The notes under the pieces were generated by a model. That model was given only the letters and a program-made list of their open reading frames with translations, searched no databases and had not been told where the DNA came from. Positions 18,438 to 26,627 of a stretch of 64,000 nucleotides of DNA are shown piece by piece (positions within the stretch are counted from its first letter, which is position 1; every line of letters begins with the position of its first letter). This DNA comes from DATFES01 sp035457725 (lineage in GTDB: Bacteria > Pseudomonadota > Alphaproteobacteria > CACIAM-22H2), in assembly GCA_035457725.1 (NCBI GenBank), contig DATIBC010000097.1, positions 1 through 64,000 on the forward strand. The letters are read 5' to 3'. Both the position numbers and the translations under genes were made by a program.

Positions 18438-19250
18438 TCAAATCGTATCGAGTGCGTGCCAGGCGTCGTCGGCCAATGACTGCAGCGTCTGTGGGTCGAT
18501 TTTGCCGACCAGCGCATAGGCGTACCCGCCCTTGCGCCAATGGACGATGTTGGATTCCTTGCGGCGATCGTGGCGGGCCTGCAGGTCGCTGCCGTCATGA
18601 ATGGCGATCACCAATCCGACGAGGTCGCCCGACTCGGAATAATAAAGGAACTGCGCCGCGGGTTTGCCGCTGATGATCAGCAAGCGGCCGCCCTGGATGT
18701 GGAATCCCTTGGCCGTGAGATCCGGAACTGCAAGCGAGCGGCCAAGGCGGGCGCCGAACCAGTTGCCAAGCTCGGGAATGTCGTCGGCGTTGAAATCGAC
18801 CAACAGCCGCTCTTCCTCGATCTTGGTCCGTGCATAGACGTCGTAGAACGCCGCAACATGATCGAGCCAGCGGTCCGACGATGCGAATTGCAGGCCCTCG
18901 GGCGGAGTAATCTGGCCGGTATAGAGCAGCCCGCCCGAGCCGAGAACGAGCGCCGCGACGCTAGCGGCCATCGCCCAGCCGACAACCCGCCGTGCTTGCC
19001 GCGGCCTGAATGGCACGACCGCGCCCGGCGCTGTGACGCCTCCCAGCGCGCGTATGAGCCGCTCGGGCGGATCTTCATGCATGGCGTCAGCGAAAGCGGC
19101 GCGCACCGCTGCCGCTGATCCTCGGAAGGCTGCAAGCCGTGACGCCATCGACGGATCGCCGGCGAGCGCTGTCTCGATCTCGCGCGCGGTCGCCGCGTCG
19201 ACTTCGCCGTCGACGTAGGCCATCAGCAGCATGTCATCGATACGTACCAT
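18438..19250 (-). CDS. anti-sigma factor, single-pass membrane protein
   Basis: Probable negative regulator that holds the ECF sigma factor encoded just upstream at the membrane. The 270-residue protein starts MVRIDDMLLMAYVDGEVD, an anti-sigma domain of the zinc-free type (no HxxxCxxC), has one membrane helix at about 88-110 and a periplasmic domain of about 160 residues that would sense the signal. The ATG at 19250 follows GGGGGAC; an in-frame ATG at 19292 lacks a ribosome-binding site. It lies 118 nt downstream of the sigma gene on the same strand. Confidence 0.8.
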   Translation of the reverse strand: MVRIDDMLLMAYVDGEVDAATAREIETALAGDPSMASRLAAFRGSAAAVRAAFADAMHEDPPERLIRALGGVTAPGAVVPFRPRQARRVVGWAMAASVAALVLGSGGLLYTGQITPPEGLQFASSDRWLDHVAAFYDVYARTKIEEERLLVDFNADDIPELGNWFGARLGRSLAVPDLTAKGFHIQGGRLLIISGKPAAQFLYYSESGDLVGLVIAIHDGSDLQARHDRRKESNIVHWRKGGYAYALVGKIDPQTLQSLADDAWHALDTI

Positions 19251-19368
19251 GTCCCCCAACCTCGACCGACGGGTCGAACACCCGGTGTCCATCCAATGTC
19301 GCGTTGCTCGGATCGTTTGGCCGAGCTTGTCGTTGCTTCCTCGTCTTCTGCCTCGCCGGCGGCAACTT

Positions 19369-19902
19369 TCATCCTAGACGGACGATGTTCGTCCCGCCTT
19401 CGCCGCCTTCGGCCAATTCACGGGCCAGCGCCAGGCGCGCCCGCGCCAGCCTGCTCATCACGGTGCCGATCGGGATGCTCAACGTTTCGGCCGTCTCCTT
19501 GTAGGTTTGACCATCGATGCAAACCAGCGCCATCACCGCGCGCTGCTCGTCGGGCAGTTTCGCCATCGCCCGCCGAACCGCATCGAAGGTCAGGTGCGCC
19601 TCCATGCGGCGCACCCCATCGACCGTCAGCTCCGGTTCGGCGGTGGCGGCGTCGACCTGGCCTTGTCCGGTCCGGACCTTCGCCGCCCTCCGTTCGTCCA
19701 GCCAAATCGTCTGGACGATGCGGAACATCCAACTGTCAAGCCGCGTTCCCGGCGTGAACTGCTCGATCCGGCTAAGCGCGCGTTCGCACGCCGCTTGCAC
19801 CAGATCGTCGGCTTGATCGGCGACTCCCGTCAGACCGCGCGCGAAACGGCGAAGCCGCGGCAGCAGCGCGATCATCTGGGCCCGGACGTGCTCGTCGATC
19901 AC
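19369..19902 (-). CDS. ECF-type RNA polymerase sigma factor
   Basis: Alternative sigma factor (177 residues) directing RNA polymerase to a stress regulon. Region 2 is seen in DDLVQAACERAL and SWMFRIVQTIWLDERR; region 4 helix-turn-helix in LPDEQRAVMALV and YKETAETLSIPIGTVMSRL. There is no extra C-terminal domain. The gene precedes the anti-sigma gene, the standard order for such pairs. I could not identify an autoregulatory ECF promoter in the 226-nt region upstream. Confidence 0.88.
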   Translation of the reverse strand: MIDEHVRAQMIALLPRLRRFARGLTGVADQADDLVQAACERALSRIEQFTPGTRLDSWMFRIVQTIWLDERRAAKVRTGQGQVDAATAEPELTVDGVRRMEAHLTFDAVRRAMAKLPDEQRAVMALVCIDGQTYKETAETLSIPIGTVMSRLARARLALARELAEGGEGGTNIVRLG

Positions 19903-20128
19903 GACGGGCCAACCTCCGGCGCCGGGTAGAGCTCGACAATCCGAAAACGACCGCGCATCGCCTTATATTCCCCGCGCAAAGCGCGCCGATGTCGCCGATT
20001 TAGCTAAAAATCGCAATAGGTTGACGTCGGTCGCGAAAAAGATTCGCAAGGCTACGCCGGGCATCAAAGCGGAACTCCGCCGGCAAGTCATGAAAAAATC
20101 CTGCGACCGGAATGGGACATTCGTAAGT

Positions 20129-20692
20129 TCATTGCTGGACACCCGGCTGACGCAGCTCCTCGGGGATCTCGGGCGCCGTATCCGGCTCGTTATCGCTGCG
20201 CCAGACGACCACCGACCATCGGCCGGCCTCCGGCCGGACGATGATCTGCATTTCTTCCCACGGCTCGTCATCGCATCGCTGAGGCGCCTGCGGGCACATC
20301 CGTCGCACGAGTTCGACCAAGACAAATCCTGGTTTGAACCATTCGACGGCTTTGAGGTCGTCGGTGACGTCCTCGTGGCGGATGGTCGATGCTCGATCGA
20401 TCGAGTACTGGGCTTCGGCCTCGGGGGATGACCTCGGCCCGGCGATGCGGTCGGCCGCACGCGCCTCGCTGACCGCCACCGCCCGACATAACGCGGGCTG
20501 CCCCCGCACCCAGCATGCGAGCAGCGTTTCGACCGCGCAGACGGGCGTCGTCGGCTGTCCGATGCAGCCACTTGTGGCCGCATTCGGCGCGATCCGCCCT
20601 TGAATGGGAAAAAGCTGCTGAGCCGTCGCCGTCGGCGCGACGATCGAGCCGAACAGCGACAGAAATAGCCAGACAAGTGCGCCAAAATGCAT
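20129..20692 (-). CDS. secreted protein of unknown function
   Basis: Not recognised. The 187-residue product begins MHFGALVWLFLSLFGS, a signal peptide with likely cleavage near ATAQQ. The mature part is Cys-containing (CIGQPTTPVCAVETLLACW, about 50-70, and later CPQAPQRC) and acidic. The chosen ATG at 20692 gives a clean signal peptide; the frame continues upstream to 21067 but that part overlaps gcrA and its terminator. It lies alone between the sigma gene and gcrA on the same strand. Confidence 0.6.
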   Translation of the reverse strand: MHFGALVWLFLSLFGSIVAPTATAQQLFPIQGRIAPNAATSGCIGQPTTPVCAVETLLACWVRGQPALCRAVAVSEARAADRIAGPRSSPEAEAQYSIDRASTIRHEDVTDDLKAVEWFKPGFVLVELVRRMCPQAPQRCDDEPWEEMQIIVRPEAGRWSVVVWRSDNEPDTAPEIPEELRQPGVQQ

Positions 20693-20758
20693 TCGACACG
20701 GGGCTCCCGCCGGTTGGGCCGCGGCCGGTCCATCGCCGCAATATCGCCCATCGGGACG

Positions 20759-20789
20759 AAAAATGGGCGACCGTCGAAAACGGTCGCCC
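20759..20789 (-). terminator. intrinsic terminator of gcrA
   Basis: Perfect 10-bp stem GGGCGACCGT / ACGGTCGCCC (20765-20774 with 20780-20789), 5-nt loop, and on the minus strand a run of five T immediately after the stem (20763-20759). It ends transcripts from gcrA, 76 nt after its stop, and separates it from the secreted-protein gene. Confidence 0.85.
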
Positions 20790-20864
20790 AAGTCTAACGT
20801 CAGGGAGAGAAGGAACCCGAACTCTCGGGTTATCAGGCGTGCTGGATCTCGTCGGCGACGGCCC

Positions 20865-21311
20865 CTAAGCGGCCTCGCCTGTTTTCGGTTTGACCTTGAC
20901 ATAAGCCATCGCGGCATGGTCGGCGCAGTAGGGTTTTCCGACCAGCGCCCGCTCGTTGCAAAAATGGAACCCGGCCTCGCCAGGGTGCCCGATCGGCCAC
21001 CGGCAGCCTTGGTTCGACAACTCGACCACGCGGTGCGGCTGTTTTCGCGCCGGCGGCGGCGCGGCAAGCGGCGTCGTCACCGGCCGTCTGACGATCTGGG
21101 CGGGGGTACGGGGTACCGATGTTTGCGGACGGGGAAGCGTCGGACGGGCCGAGCGCTTGATCGGGGACGGGCGTGCCGATAGGTGCATACGGTGAGCCTT
21201 TCCGACCACCGCATTCTTCGAGATCCCAAGGCGCTTGCCGATTTCCGAAGTCGTCAGCCCTTCATTCCAAAGGCGGGTCAGATCGGCGATGCGCTCGGGC
21301 GTCCAATCCAT
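20865..21311 (-). CDS. gcrA: GcrA cell-cycle transcriptional regulator
   Basis: Alphaproteobacterial cofactor of sigma-70 RNA polymerase that acts at promoters carrying methylated GANTC sites and times DNA replication and division genes. The 148-residue protein starts MDWTPERIADLTRLW with the helix-turn-helix (SEIGKRLGISKNAVVGKAHR), a basic/Pro-rich linker (about 50-95) and the C-terminal sigma-interacting domain with CRWPIGHPG, FCNE and YCADH. The ATG at 21311 follows AGGA; an in-frame ATG at 21335 would add eight residues. It is divergent from the DUF882 gene across a 314-nt gap with DnaA-box-like sites. Confidence 0.92.
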   Translation of the reverse strand: MDWTPERIADLTRLWNEGLTTSEIGKRLGISKNAVVGKAHRMHLSARPSPIKRSARPTLPRPQTSVPRTPAQIVRRPVTTPLAAPPPARKQPHRVVELSNQGCRWPIGHPGEAGFHFCNERALVGKPYCADHAAMAYVKVKPKTGEAA

Positions 21312-21625
21312 TGTCCTGCTCCCCGTTTCAATCAAGAAATTGTGGACAGCCTTCTTTTAGCCACGACATATAGTGGCTCCAAGCATTGCAACGAGTCAAG
21401 CGCGGGCATCGTGCCCTAGCAATCGTGGTGGGCCAGGCCGCCGCATGCCCTGCGGCACCGGAAAATCGCGCCTAGTCAATGCTTCCCGCGCCCCGCAGCT
21501 GTGGAAAAATATCCTAGTAGCTGTGGATAACTTTGTACGGCAGTGAATTTTGGGTTGCGCCGCCATACCGGCGTTTGGCAATAGTAGCCTGGCACCGCGA
21601 GTGGTTAACGATCTAAGGGGGGATA
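21312..21625. other. 314-nt divergent intergenic region between gcrA and DUF882 gene
   Basis: Contains no convincing gene. It holds a CcrM-type GAGTC (GANTC) at 21393-21397, a DnaA-box-like TGTGGACAG at 21341-21349 close to gcrA, and two stronger DnaA-box-like sites at 21500-21508 and 21522-21530. Both flanking genes must be transcribed from here. The centre-right part (21490-21550) is more AT-rich than the surroundings. Confidence 0.6.
21500..21530. promoter_or_regulatory. pair of DnaA-box-like sites
   Basis: TGTGGATAA at 21522-21530 is a perfect match (reverse orientation) to the DnaA box TTATCCACA; TGTGGAAAA at 21500-21508 differs at one base. The two are 22 bp apart in the same orientation, two helical turns, within repeats of AGCTGTGGA. 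In Caulobacter DnaA activates gcrA, so this may be a gcrA control site (about 190-220 nt upstream of its start). Direct binding is inferred. Confidence 0.5.
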
Positions 21626-22189
21626 ATGAAAGCGGAAAAGTCCGCATCCCAGCCTGGTTTGCTTGGACGCCGACGTGCGCTCGGTTTAGGCATCGCCGCG
21701 GCGGTTTTTTCCTTGGCCAGGCCGGCGCTCGCCGGGCCGTCGTCGCCGCCGCGTCGCGTTCATCTCGTCAATCCGCACACCGGCGAAAGTTTTGACGACA
21801 TCTATCAGGAGAACGGCGAGTACCTTCCCGACGCGTTGCGACAGCTCGATCTCCTGCTACGCGACCACGCCACCGACAAGGTGCACACCATCGATCCGGG
21901 GCTGATCGATCTTCTCTCCGGCCTGCAACGGCGGATCGACCGCCCGCAACCGTTCCATGTCGTCTCGGCCTATCGCTCGCCGGAAACCAACGCCGCCGCC
22001 CGGCGCCACAATCGCCATGTCGCGCGCAACAGCCTGCACATGCATGGCAAGGCGGTCGACGTTACGGCCCCCAATCTCGACATTCGTAAGCTAACGCGCG
22101 CCGCCATCGCCATGGAGGCAGGAGGCGTTGGCGCCTATCCGCACGCCAACTTCGTTCATCTCGACGTCGGACCGGTCCGCACTTGGTGA
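21626..22189 (+). CDS. DUF882/YcbK-like murein peptidase (M15 type)
   Basis: Likely periplasmic zinc-dependent peptidoglycan peptidase of the MepK/YcbK family, which cut murein cross-links. The 187-residue protein has a twin-arginine-like signal (GRRRALGLGIAAA, about 13-25), then the VSAYRSPETNA segment, SLHMHGKAVDV carrying metal-binding His and Asp, and FVHLDVGPVRTW with the last His at the C-terminus. The start ATG follows AAGGGGGGAT. Divergent from gcrA. Confidence 0.88.
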   Translation: MKAEKSASQPGLLGRRRALGLGIAAAVFSLARPALAGPSSPPRRVHLVNPHTGESFDDIYQENGEYLPDALRQLDLLLRDHATDKVHTIDPGLIDLLSGLQRRIDRPQPFHVVSAYRSPETNAAARRHNRHVARNSLHMHGKAVDVTAPNLDIRKLTRAAIAMEAGGVGAYPHANFVHLDVGPVRTW

Positions 22190-22311
22190 CTTGCGCCGGC
22201 GATGGCCGAGCCAATCAGGCCATGGAGCGGCGACGGCGGATCGGCTAACCTTGCGTGGCCTGCGCAAATGATTCCTGCGCGGCCAATTTCGTCGCGACGT
22301 CGGTCGGTTGC

Positions 22312-23298
22312 ATGATCTATGCCTTGACCCCGCAGAACGGCGCCGTGACGCGCGTCGAAGTGCCGTCGGGAGCTGAAATTCCGGCCAACGCGGTTTGGGT
22401 CGACTTGCTGTCGCCGACCAACGAGGAGGCGGCGGCGGTCAATCGCGCCTTTGGGCTCGAGCTGCCGACGCGTGAAGAGCAGGTCGAGATCGAGCCGTCG
22501 AGTCGGCTCTATCAGGAGGGCGACGCGATCTACATGACGGCGACGGTCTTCACCCAGGCCGACACGCCCAATCCAACCAGCGACGTCATCACCTTCATCC
22601 TTGCGCGGCGCATTTTCGTCACCTTGCGCAACGTCGACCCGAAGCCGATCGCTAATTTCGTCGCCCGCGCGCAACGCCTGCCCGGCCTGTGCGGCGCGCC
22701 GGAGGACGCGCTGGTCGGCCTCCTCGAAACTTTCGTCGATCGCATCGCCGACATTCTCGAGCGCGTCGGCGCCGACCTCGACGGATTGTCGCGGATGATC
22801 TTCGACGATCGACCGAGCACCGCGCGCCGGCGCCAAGGCCAGCGGCGCGATCTCCAGGCGATATTGCGTTCGCTGGGGCGGGCCGACGACCTGGTTTCGA
22901 CCGCGCGCGAGAGCCTGCACAGCTTGGCGCGCCTGCAACGCTATGCAGGTCAGGCGGCCGATGCGAGCCTGCGCAGGGACCACAAGCTGCGCCTCAAGAC
23001 CCTGTCGCGCGACATCCTGTCGCTAAGCGAGCAGGCCGCCTTCGAATCGCACAAAGTCAATTTCCTGCTCGATGCGACGCTCGGCATGATCAACATCGAA
23101 CAGAACCGGATCATCAAGCTGTTCTCGGTGGTGGCGGTGGTGTTCCTGCCGCCGACGCTCATCGCCAGCATTTATGGCATGAACTTCGGCTACATGCCCG
23201 AACTCGACTGGCCGCTCGGCTATCCGCTGGCGGTGGCGTTGATGCTGATCTCGGCGGTGGCGCCCTATCTCTATTTCAAGCGCAAGGGCTGGCTGTAA
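22312..23298 (+). CDS. CorA-family magnesium/divalent cation channel
   Basis: Pentameric inner-membrane channel for Mg2+ or related ions. The 328-residue protein has a long soluble N-terminal funnel domain and two C-terminal membrane helices; the signature GMN is in YGMNFGYMPELDW just after the first helix (about 289), followed by a second helix and the basic tail FKRKGWL. The ATG at 22312 was chosen; an upstream GTG at 22255 would add 19 residues without family similarity. The gene ends in a hairpin shared with the convergent binding-protein gene. Confidence 0.88.
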   Translation: MIYALTPQNGAVTRVEVPSGAEIPANAVWVDLLSPTNEEAAAVNRAFGLELPTREEQVEIEPSSRLYQEGDAIYMTATVFTQADTPNPTSDVITFILARRIFVTLRNVDPKPIANFVARAQRLPGLCGAPEDALVGLLETFVDRIADILERVGADLDGLSRMIFDDRPSTARRRQGQRRDLQAILRSLGRADDLVSTARESLHSLARLQRYAGQAADASLRRDHKLRLKTLSRDILSLSEQAAFESHKVNFLLDATLGMINIEQNRIIKLFSVVAVVFLPPTLIASIYGMNFGYMPELDWPLGYPLAVALMLISAVAPYLYFKRKGWL

Positions 23299-23340
23299 GC
23301 GGGCGGGGCGCATGGCCCCACCCGGAATCCTCCGCCCGCT
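23298..23340. terminator. hairpin between convergent corA-like and binding-protein genes
   Basis: Inverted repeat AGCGGGCGG / CCGCCCGCT (23298-23306 with 23332-23340) spans the whole 42-nt gap between two convergent genes. There is no T tract on either side; it could act in both directions as an RNA end or barrier. Confidence 0.45.
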
Positions 23341-24369
23341 TCAGCGCATCGGAATCGCGTACATCAGGCCACCGCGCGTCCACAGATCGTTGAGGCCGCG
23401 CTCGAGCCCGATCTTGCTCTTCTTGCCCAGATTGCGCTCGAAGCTCTCGCCGTAATTGCCGACCTGCTTCAATATGTTGTAAGCCCACTTTTCGTCGAGC
23501 CCGAGCGACTTGCCGAAGCCGGGCGAAACGCCCAGCATGCGCTGGATCGCCGGATTCTTGCTGTTCAGCATCTGATCAACGTTGGTTTGGCCCACTTCGA
23601 GTTCCTCGGCCTCGATCATGGCGAGCAGCGTCCACTTGACGATGTCGAACCACTGATCGTCGCCGTGCCGCACCAGCGGACCCAGCGGTTCCTTCGAGAC
23701 GCGTTCCGGCAGGATGACGTAGTCATCGGGGTTGCTGGCGACGGTGATGCGAATCGAGGCGAGCTGCGAGGCGTCGGTGGTCAGCACATCGCAGCGGCCG
23801 CCGAAGAACGCCGCGTTCACCTCCTCGACCTTTTCGATCACCACCGGCGTGAAGCGCATGTTGTTGGAGCGGAAGTAGTCGGCGAGATTGAGCTCGGTGG
23901 TGGTGCCCGGCTGCACGCAAACCGTGGCGCCGCCGAGCTCGCGGGCGCTCTTGATGCCAAGCTTCTTCGCCACCATGAACCCCTGGCCGTCGTAGAAATT
24001 GACCCCGGCCATATTGAGGCCGAGCGCGGTATCGCGTTGCAGCGTTTGCGTCGTGTTGCGCACCAGGACGTCGATTTCGCCCGATTGCAGCGCCGTAAAG
24101 CGTTGTTGGGCGGTGAGCGTGACGTATTTCGTCTTGCTCGAATCCCCGAACACCGCCGCGGCGATCGCCTTGCATAGGTCGACATCGATGCCGCTCCAAT
24201 CGCCCCGGCTGTCGGGGGCCGAGAAACCGGCGACACCGGTATTGACGCCGCAAACGACCGTGCCGCGCGCCTTGATGGCGTCGAAGGTGGCGCCGGCCGA
24301 CGCGGTTTGCGCGACGAACAAAGTCGCCGCGGCGAGCGCCGTCGCGCTCAGTCTTGCCGATCGAATCAT
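23341..24369 (-). CDS. amino acid ABC transporter substrate-binding protein (AapJ-like)
   Basis: Periplasmic receptor for polar or general L-amino acids. The 342-residue protein has a Sec signal (1-25, cleavage near ASAGA), and the SBP family-3 fold starting GTVVCGVNTGVAGFSAPDSRG, followed by VDLCKAIAAAVFGD, both typical of AapJ/BztA. Length matches AapJ. The start ATG has AGGAGG upstream and overlaps by 4 nt (ATGA) the stop of the ArsR-type regulator, so they form one operon. No permease or ATPase genes are adjacent, making it an orphan receptor that must use a transporter encoded elsewhere. Confidence 0.87.
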   Translation of the reverse strand: MIRSARLSATALAAATLFVAQTASAGATFDAIKARGTVVCGVNTGVAGFSAPDSRGDWSGIDVDLCKAIAAAVFGDSSKTKYVTLTAQQRFTALQSGEIDVLVRNTTQTLQRDTALGLNMAGVNFYDGQGFMVAKKLGIKSARELGGATVCVQPGTTTELNLADYFRSNNMRFTPVVIEKVEEVNAAFFGGRCDVLTTDASQLASIRITVASNPDDYVILPERVSKEPLGPLVRHGDDQWFDIVKWTLLAMIEAEELEVGQTNVDQMLNSKNPAIQRMLGVSPGFGKSLGLDEKWAYNILKQVGNYGESFERNLGKKSKIGLERGLNDLWTRGGLMYAIPMR

Positions 24370-25097
24370 GTCGCAGTCCTCCTGGCGATTGAGAATTGGT
24401 CGGACTCTACACCGAACGCCTCGCGAAAAGCGCCTGCTCCTTTCACGGTGACCGCGACGGCGCGCGTTCCCTCGATGCGGCGTATCCAGCCCCGGGCGAA
24501 ACAGTGCGCGCAAAGGGCCGCCCCAAGCGCCCCCGCCAAATGTGATCGACGCTCGCTCCAATCCAGACACGGCCGGCACAGGACGCGCCTGGCGCGGCGC
24601 GCGGCAAGCGCTTCGACATCGATGCCGATGCGGCGGAATAGCGCGACGCCGGAATCGGTCACCAAACCGCCATCGCTCGCCAGCTCGACGTGCCCGCTTG
24701 CCGCCATCGCTTCGGTAATCGCCACGCCAAGGCGGCCAGCGAGGTGGTCGTAGCAGGTTCGCGCCGCCCGTAGCGCCGATTCGCGCGGGCCGATGACGCG
24801 CGCCGGCCGCGGCGGTTCGCGGCGCGCCGCCACCAGCATGATGCTCTCCATCATCCGGGCGACCGCCGGCGACGCCAGCCGATAGTAGCGGTGCCGGCCC
24901 TGCTTCTCGACCACGAGCAACTCGGCGGCGATCATGCGCGCCAGATGTCCGCTCGCGGTCTGCGGCGTCACGCCGGCGACGTCGGCCAGTTCGGAGGCGG
25001 TCAGCGCGCGCCCGTCCATCAGCGCATGCAGCATGCTGGCGCGCGCCAGATCGCCGGCGAGCGCCGCGATTTCCGCGAACATCGTGGTACTGGCCAT
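24366..25097 (-). CDS. ArsR-type winged-helix transcriptional regulator
   Basis: Predicted DNA-binding repressor, 243 residues. The N-terminal ArsR-like winged helix (about 10-90) includes LTASELADVAGVTPQTASGHLARM. The C-terminal half (about 130-235) has the DWSERRSHLAGALGAAL segment seen in one ArsR subfamily and two CxxC pairs (CRPC and CAHC) about 27 residues apart that could bind metal or sense redox. It heads an operon with the orphan amino-acid receptor, overlapping by 4 nt, and is divergent from a small DUF1127 gene. Confidence 0.8.
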   Translation of the reverse strand: MASTTMFAEIAALAGDLARASMLHALMDGRALTASELADVAGVTPQTASGHLARMIAAELLVVEKQGRHRYYRLASPAVARMMESIMLVAARREPPRPARVIGPRESALRAARTCYDHLAGRLGVAITEAMAASGHVELASDGGLVTDSGVALFRRIGIDVEALAARRARRVLCRPCLDWSERRSHLAGALGAALCAHCFARGWIRRIEGTRAVAVTVKGAGAFREAFGVESDQFSIARRTAT

Positions 25098-25201
25098 CGT
25101 TCATCCCGCCAATGCGCAGGACATTACGCTAGACCGGTGTCGCGGGCGATGCTTCGGCCGCCACCGTAACATTGGCCGGTGCGAAGGGGCAGAGTGCCGG
25201 C

Positions 25202-25414
25202 ATGCAACCCGGATTTCTCCAACCCGCGCTCCTGCAGCTCCATGGCCGATTCCGCTGGCGCGTCGATGCCGGAGCGGCCGCCCTCGCCAGCTGGCTGCGG
25301 CGCGCCGCGACGCGGCGGACTTTGCGCGAACTCGACGCGCGCGCGCTCGCCGATATCGGCATTAGCGAAACTCGCCGCCGGCGAGAATGCGCAAAGTGGT
25401 TCTGGCAAGGTTAG
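25202..25414 (+). CDS. DUF1127 small protein
   Basis: 70-residue basic protein ending in the DUF1127 signature: RTLRELDARALADIGIS followed by a basic stretch and KWFWQG. Such short Arg-rich proteins are common in alphaproteobacteria, and some affect RNA turnover or phosphate and stress responses; the role of this one is unknown. The ATG at 25202 gives the usual length; an upstream start at 25172 is also open. It lies between the ArsR gene (divergent) and the phn operon. Confidence 0.75.
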   Translation: MQPGFLQPALLQLHGRFRWRVDAGAAALASWLRRAATRRTLRELDARALADIGISETRRRRECAKWFWQG

Positions 25415-25468
25415 AACCTTAACCATCATTTCATCGGCCCGCCGTGATTAGCGCCTGCGGACAAAGTG

Positions 25469-25503
25469 CTTGTCATAATTCTGTAAAGCGGATTTAACAT
25501 TCA
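25469..25503 (+). promoter_or_regulatory. Pho-box-like element upstream of phnD
   Basis: Repeats resembling the PhoB box occur at 11-bp steps: TTGTCAT at 25470-25476, CTGTAAA at 25481-25487, and a weaker ATTTAACAT from 25492. The consensus is CTGTCAT repeated every 11 bp. It lies about 80-110 nt upstream of the phnD start, where PhoB would be expected to activate under phosphate starvation. Assigned by pattern only. Confidence 0.5.
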
Positions 25504-25580
25504 CATAACGCGAACGCGCCGACGCGAGGCGGCGCGGCTATCTTGCCTGCCTGCAACGACAGGACCATTGGGAGGAACGA

Positions 25581-26627
25581 ATGAGAAAGCTGTTGCCGAT
25601 CGCCGTGGCCACGCTTGGCGTCGCATTCGCCTGGTGCGCCGCGGCTCCCGCCGCCGACGCCCAAGAATGTAAGAACCGCGGGCAACTCGACGACCTCTAT
25701 TGCGACGAGAACGGCGACCTTGTCGCCGACGTGCCCAAGGACAAGAGCAAGTGGCGCAACCCGTCGACGCTGGTGTTCGCCTACACCCCGGTCGAGGACC
25801 CGGCGGTCTATGAGAACATTTTCAAGCCGTTCACCGACTATCTCGCCAAATGCGCCGGCAAACGCGTTGTCTACTATCCAGTGCAATCGAATTCGGCCGA
25901 GATCGAGGCGATGCGCTCGGGACGGCTTCACGTCGCTGGTTTCTCGACCGGCCCGACCGGCTTCGCGGTGAACATGGCCGGCGCCATCCCGTTCGCCGCC
26001 AAGGGAACCGAAAAGCAGGTCCGCGGCTACCATCTTGCGTTCGTCGTCAAGGCTGACGGCCCGTACCAGAAACTGTCCGACCTCAAGGACAAGAAGGTCG
26101 CGCACACCTCGCCGTCGTCCAACTCGGGCAACCTCGCGCCGCGCGTGCTGTTCCCGAAGGAAGGGCTCGAGCCCGACAAGGATTACAAAGTGCTTTATTC
26201 GGGCGGTCACGACAAATCCGCGCTCGGCGTGGTGTCGGGAGATTACGACGGCGCGCCGGTTGCCTCCGACGTGCTCGAGCGGATGATCGTCCGCGGCACG
26301 ATCAAGCAAAGCGACGTCCGGGTGATATACAAGAGCGAGACGTTCCCGACCTCGTCGTTCGCCTACGCGCACGACCTGGCGCCGGATCTCGCCAAGAAAG
26401 TCACCGATTGCTTCTACGCCTTCCGCTTCACGCCGGAGATGACCAAGGAGTTCAACGGCGACGATCGCTTCTTCCCGATCACATACCAGAAAGAATGGGC
26501 GGTGGTGCGTGCGGTCGCCGAGGGCTCCGGCACGCCGTACAATCGAACCGCCTACCAGAAAGAGGCGGAGCGTGAAGCGGCAGCGCTCAAGAAGAAAGAG
26601 GAAGAAAAAGCGAAGAAGGGCAAGTGA
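25581..26627 (+). CDS. phnD: phosphonate ABC transporter substrate-binding protein
   Basis: Periplasmic receptor for phosphonates or phosphate esters. The 348-residue protein has a Sec signal (1-30, cleavage near ADAQE), then LVFAYTPVEDPAVYENIFKP, matching the PhnD first strand, and SNSGNLAPRVLF and ASDVLERM in the ligand cleft. It ends with an unusual Lys/Glu/Ala-rich tail of about 25 residues (KEEEKAKKGK). The start ATG follows GGGAGG. First gene of phnD-C-E1-E2; its stop overlaps the phnC start by 4 nt. Confidence 0.9.
   Translation: MRKLLPIAVATLGVAFAWCAAAPAADAQECKNRGQLDDLYCDENGDLVADVPKDKSKWRNPSTLVFAYTPVEDPAVYENIFKPFTDYLAKCAGKRVVYYPVQSNSAEIEAMRSGRLHVAGFSTGPTGFAVNMAGAIPFAAKGTEKQVRGYHLAFVVKADGPYQKLSDLKDKKVAHTSPSSNSGNLAPRVLFPKEGLEPDKDYKVLYSGGHDKSALGVVSGDYDGAPVASDVLERMIVRGTIKQSDVRVIYKSETFPTSSFAYAHDLAPDLAKKVTDCFYAFRFTPEMTKEFNGDDRFFPITYQKEWAVVRAVAEGSGTPYNRTAYQKEAEREAAALKKKEEEKAKKGK

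Noticed and set aside
20799..20845. tRNA-like 3' end (GTTCGGGTT with short stem) between the secreted-protein gene and gcrA
   Set aside because: The putative T stem does not pair and no acceptor or anticodon arm is found; the repeat AACCCGA/TCGGGTT explains the resemblance.
21500..21530. possible replication origin because of DnaA boxes
   Set aside because: Only two good boxes, no long AT-rich unwinding region and no typical origin neighbours (hemE, parAB, dnaA, gidA); a gcrA control site is more likely.
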